Assembly (NCBI RefSeq): GCF_000308795.1
Contig: NZ_BAGK01000142.1
Span: 1 to 59,259, forward strand
DNA from: Nocardia thailandica NBRC 100428
GTDB lineage: Bacteria; Actinomycetota; Actinomycetes; Mycobacteriales; Mycobacteriaceae
Length of the DNA: 59,259 nucleotides
Direction of reading: 5' to 3'
In this document: piece after piece, positions 58,424 through 59,259 of the stretch
Layout of the letters: every line of letters starts with the position of its first letter
Numbering within the stretch: position 1 is the stretch's first letter
The notes under the pieces: model-generated
What the model was told of the DNA's origin: nothing
The model's input: the letters and a program-made list of their open reading frames with translations, nothing else
Database searches by the model: none
Position numbers and translations under genes: made by a program

Positions 58424-58825
58424 GTGACCGACCTGACCCGGCTCGACGACGACCTCCTCGACGACGACGTTCCGCCGGGCGGCATGCCCGGCACGGTGCG
58501 CGGGGCCCGGCTGATCGCGCTGGTGTCGGCGGCCGTGGGAGTCGTCCTGATCGCGGTCACGCTGGCGCTGGGCAAGAACGCCTCGCTGGGATGGGTCGCC
58601 CTCGGCTACCTGCCCACCTTCGCCCTGGCCACGCTCTCGGCGACCTTCGGGCGGGCCGGGGAGCGGGTGCGGCTGTGCGCGGTCGCGCTGGCCGCGATCG
58701 GCGGCCTGAGCGCCTTCAGCGGCATCCTCACCGGGCTGCCGCCGGGCGCGGTCGGCATCGTGGCGGGCGGCGCGACCGTGGGCATGCTGACCCGGCCGTC
58801 GGCTCGGGCGTGGTTCGCCCGCTGA
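58424..58825 (+). CDS. Small integral membrane protein (possible Rv1417-like)
   Basis: 133 residues from GTG 58424 behind GGAAGGA. An acidic start (TDLTRLDDDLLDDDVPPGG) precedes four hydrophobic stretches at about residues 28-47, 53-68, 79-98 and 104-120. In M. tuberculosis a conserved membrane gene, Rv1417, lies close to uvrC next to the riboflavin genes, so position and size suggest an equivalent; I did not verify sequence similarity. The function is unknown. Confidence 0.65.
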   Translation: MTDLTRLDDDLLDDDVPPGGMPGTVRGARLIALVSAAVGVVLIAVTLALGKNASLGWVALGYLPTFALATLSATFGRAGERVRLCAVALAAIGGLSAFSGILTGLPPGAVGIVAGGATVGMLTRPSARAWFAR

Positions 58826-58857
58826 GCCGTCCGGCGATCTCCCGGGCTGGCGCCCGG

Positions 58858-59259
58858 CACCGTGGGGCCGTGGCCGGCGCGGCGTCGGCCAGTTCCCGGA
58901 CACGCGGCAAGACACCGTGAGGCCCATGGGTTGCGAGGCGCAGTTCGCCTGCGCCCGCGGCGCTCGGCCCGCCGCGCGTCGCGTGGGCGGCGGGGCGCCG
59001 CCGCGGCCCGGAGCCGCACCGCGATGCGTGAGCGGAGAGGGTGTCGCCGCAGCCCGGAGCGCTCGACCCGGCACGATGACGCCGTGTGCGGCGAGGACAT
59101 GCCGAGCGCTCGGCGCGGCACGCGGGCGGCGCGCGGCCGCCCGCGCTGGCAGCGCTCACACCAGCACCGTGATGCCGTGGGCAGCGCGTCGTCCGTGGTG
59201 CGCAACCCGACACGGCGACACCGTGGGCAGCGCGGCGCCCGGGCTCTCGACCCGCCACC
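58858..59259. repeat. Degenerate tandem repeat of about 48-50 bp, running off the right edge
   Basis: The phrase GCACCGTGatGCCGTGgGCaGCG recurs in decayed form near 58858, 58913, 59018, 59068, 59163 and 59217, and the phrase GCGCTCGaCCCG near 58960, 59059, 59107, 59154 and 59242. Spacings are about 48-55 or twice that. No open frame with convincing codon use covers this 400-bp stretch, and no gene is seen. Confidence 0.5.

Overview
The window is about 59 kb of very GC-rich chromosomal DNA from a mycolic-acid actinomycete, most likely Nocardia or a close relative such as Rhodococcus. Supporting signs are frequent GTG starts, a lysine-tailed Ku, MptB (lipomannan/lipoarabinomannan synthesis), SufR, OpcA, WhiA, an MmpS-type protein and a close homologue of Mycobacterium tuberculosis Rv3406. 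From memory of M. tuberculosis H37Rv, the gene order of the conserved parts matches the Rv1417-Rv1466 interval, read here in reverse. The genus is an inference.

Layout. 1-10 kb: a lycopene cyclase cut by the left edge, Ku, a GNAT acetyltransferase, a methionine importer locus (a frameshifted metQ paralogue divergent from an intact metQ-metN-metI), a small secreted protein, a PucR-type regulator, and three small proteins (one DUF4189, one membrane). 10-16.4 kb: the complete SUF iron-sulfur operon sufR-B-D-C-S-U-T on the minus strand, with stop and start codons touching or overlapping and a SufR-type palindrome over the sufR start codon. 16.6-24 kb: rhomboid protease, BCCT osmolyte carrier, MptB, a two-gene ABC exporter and heme A synthase CtaA. 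24-27.8 kb: a small conserved protein, a quinone oxidoreductase, and a divergent TetR/flavin-monooxygenase pair with a clear double operator. 27.8-35.8 kb: CtaB and the pentose-phosphate operon tkt-tal-zwf-opcA-pgl. 35.9-45.7 kb: an accessory block with a sugar porter, an orphan fused alpha-beta E1 dehydrogenase, a membrane protein, a four-gene OpuC-type osmoprotectant ABC system, a TauD-family sulfatase/dioxygenase and a small membrane protein. 45.7-55.4 kb: secG, an MFS exporter, an MmpS-like protein, a META-domain lipoprotein, the glycolytic operon gap-pgk-tpiA, and rapZ-yvcK-whiA. 55.4-59.3 kb: uvrC, a 740-bp gap, a small membrane protein and a degenerate tandem repeat at the right edge.

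How the genes work together. Glycolysis and the oxidative and non-oxidative pentose-phosphate pathway supply NADPH and triose phosphates, and YvcK and RapZ homologues are linked to carbon flux and cell-wall control. CtaA and CtaB make heme A for cytochrome oxidase. SUF builds Fe-S clusters under SufR feedback. BCCT and OpuC give two routes for osmolytes. I see no CRISPR array, rRNA, tRNA, prophage, insertion sequence or large biosynthetic cluster. The most interesting signals are regulatory and structural: the SufR operator on a start codon, a set of apparently leaderless promoters, the TetR double operator, a hairpin-covered SD site, structured intergenic DNA between uvrC and rapZ, and the repeat at the right end.
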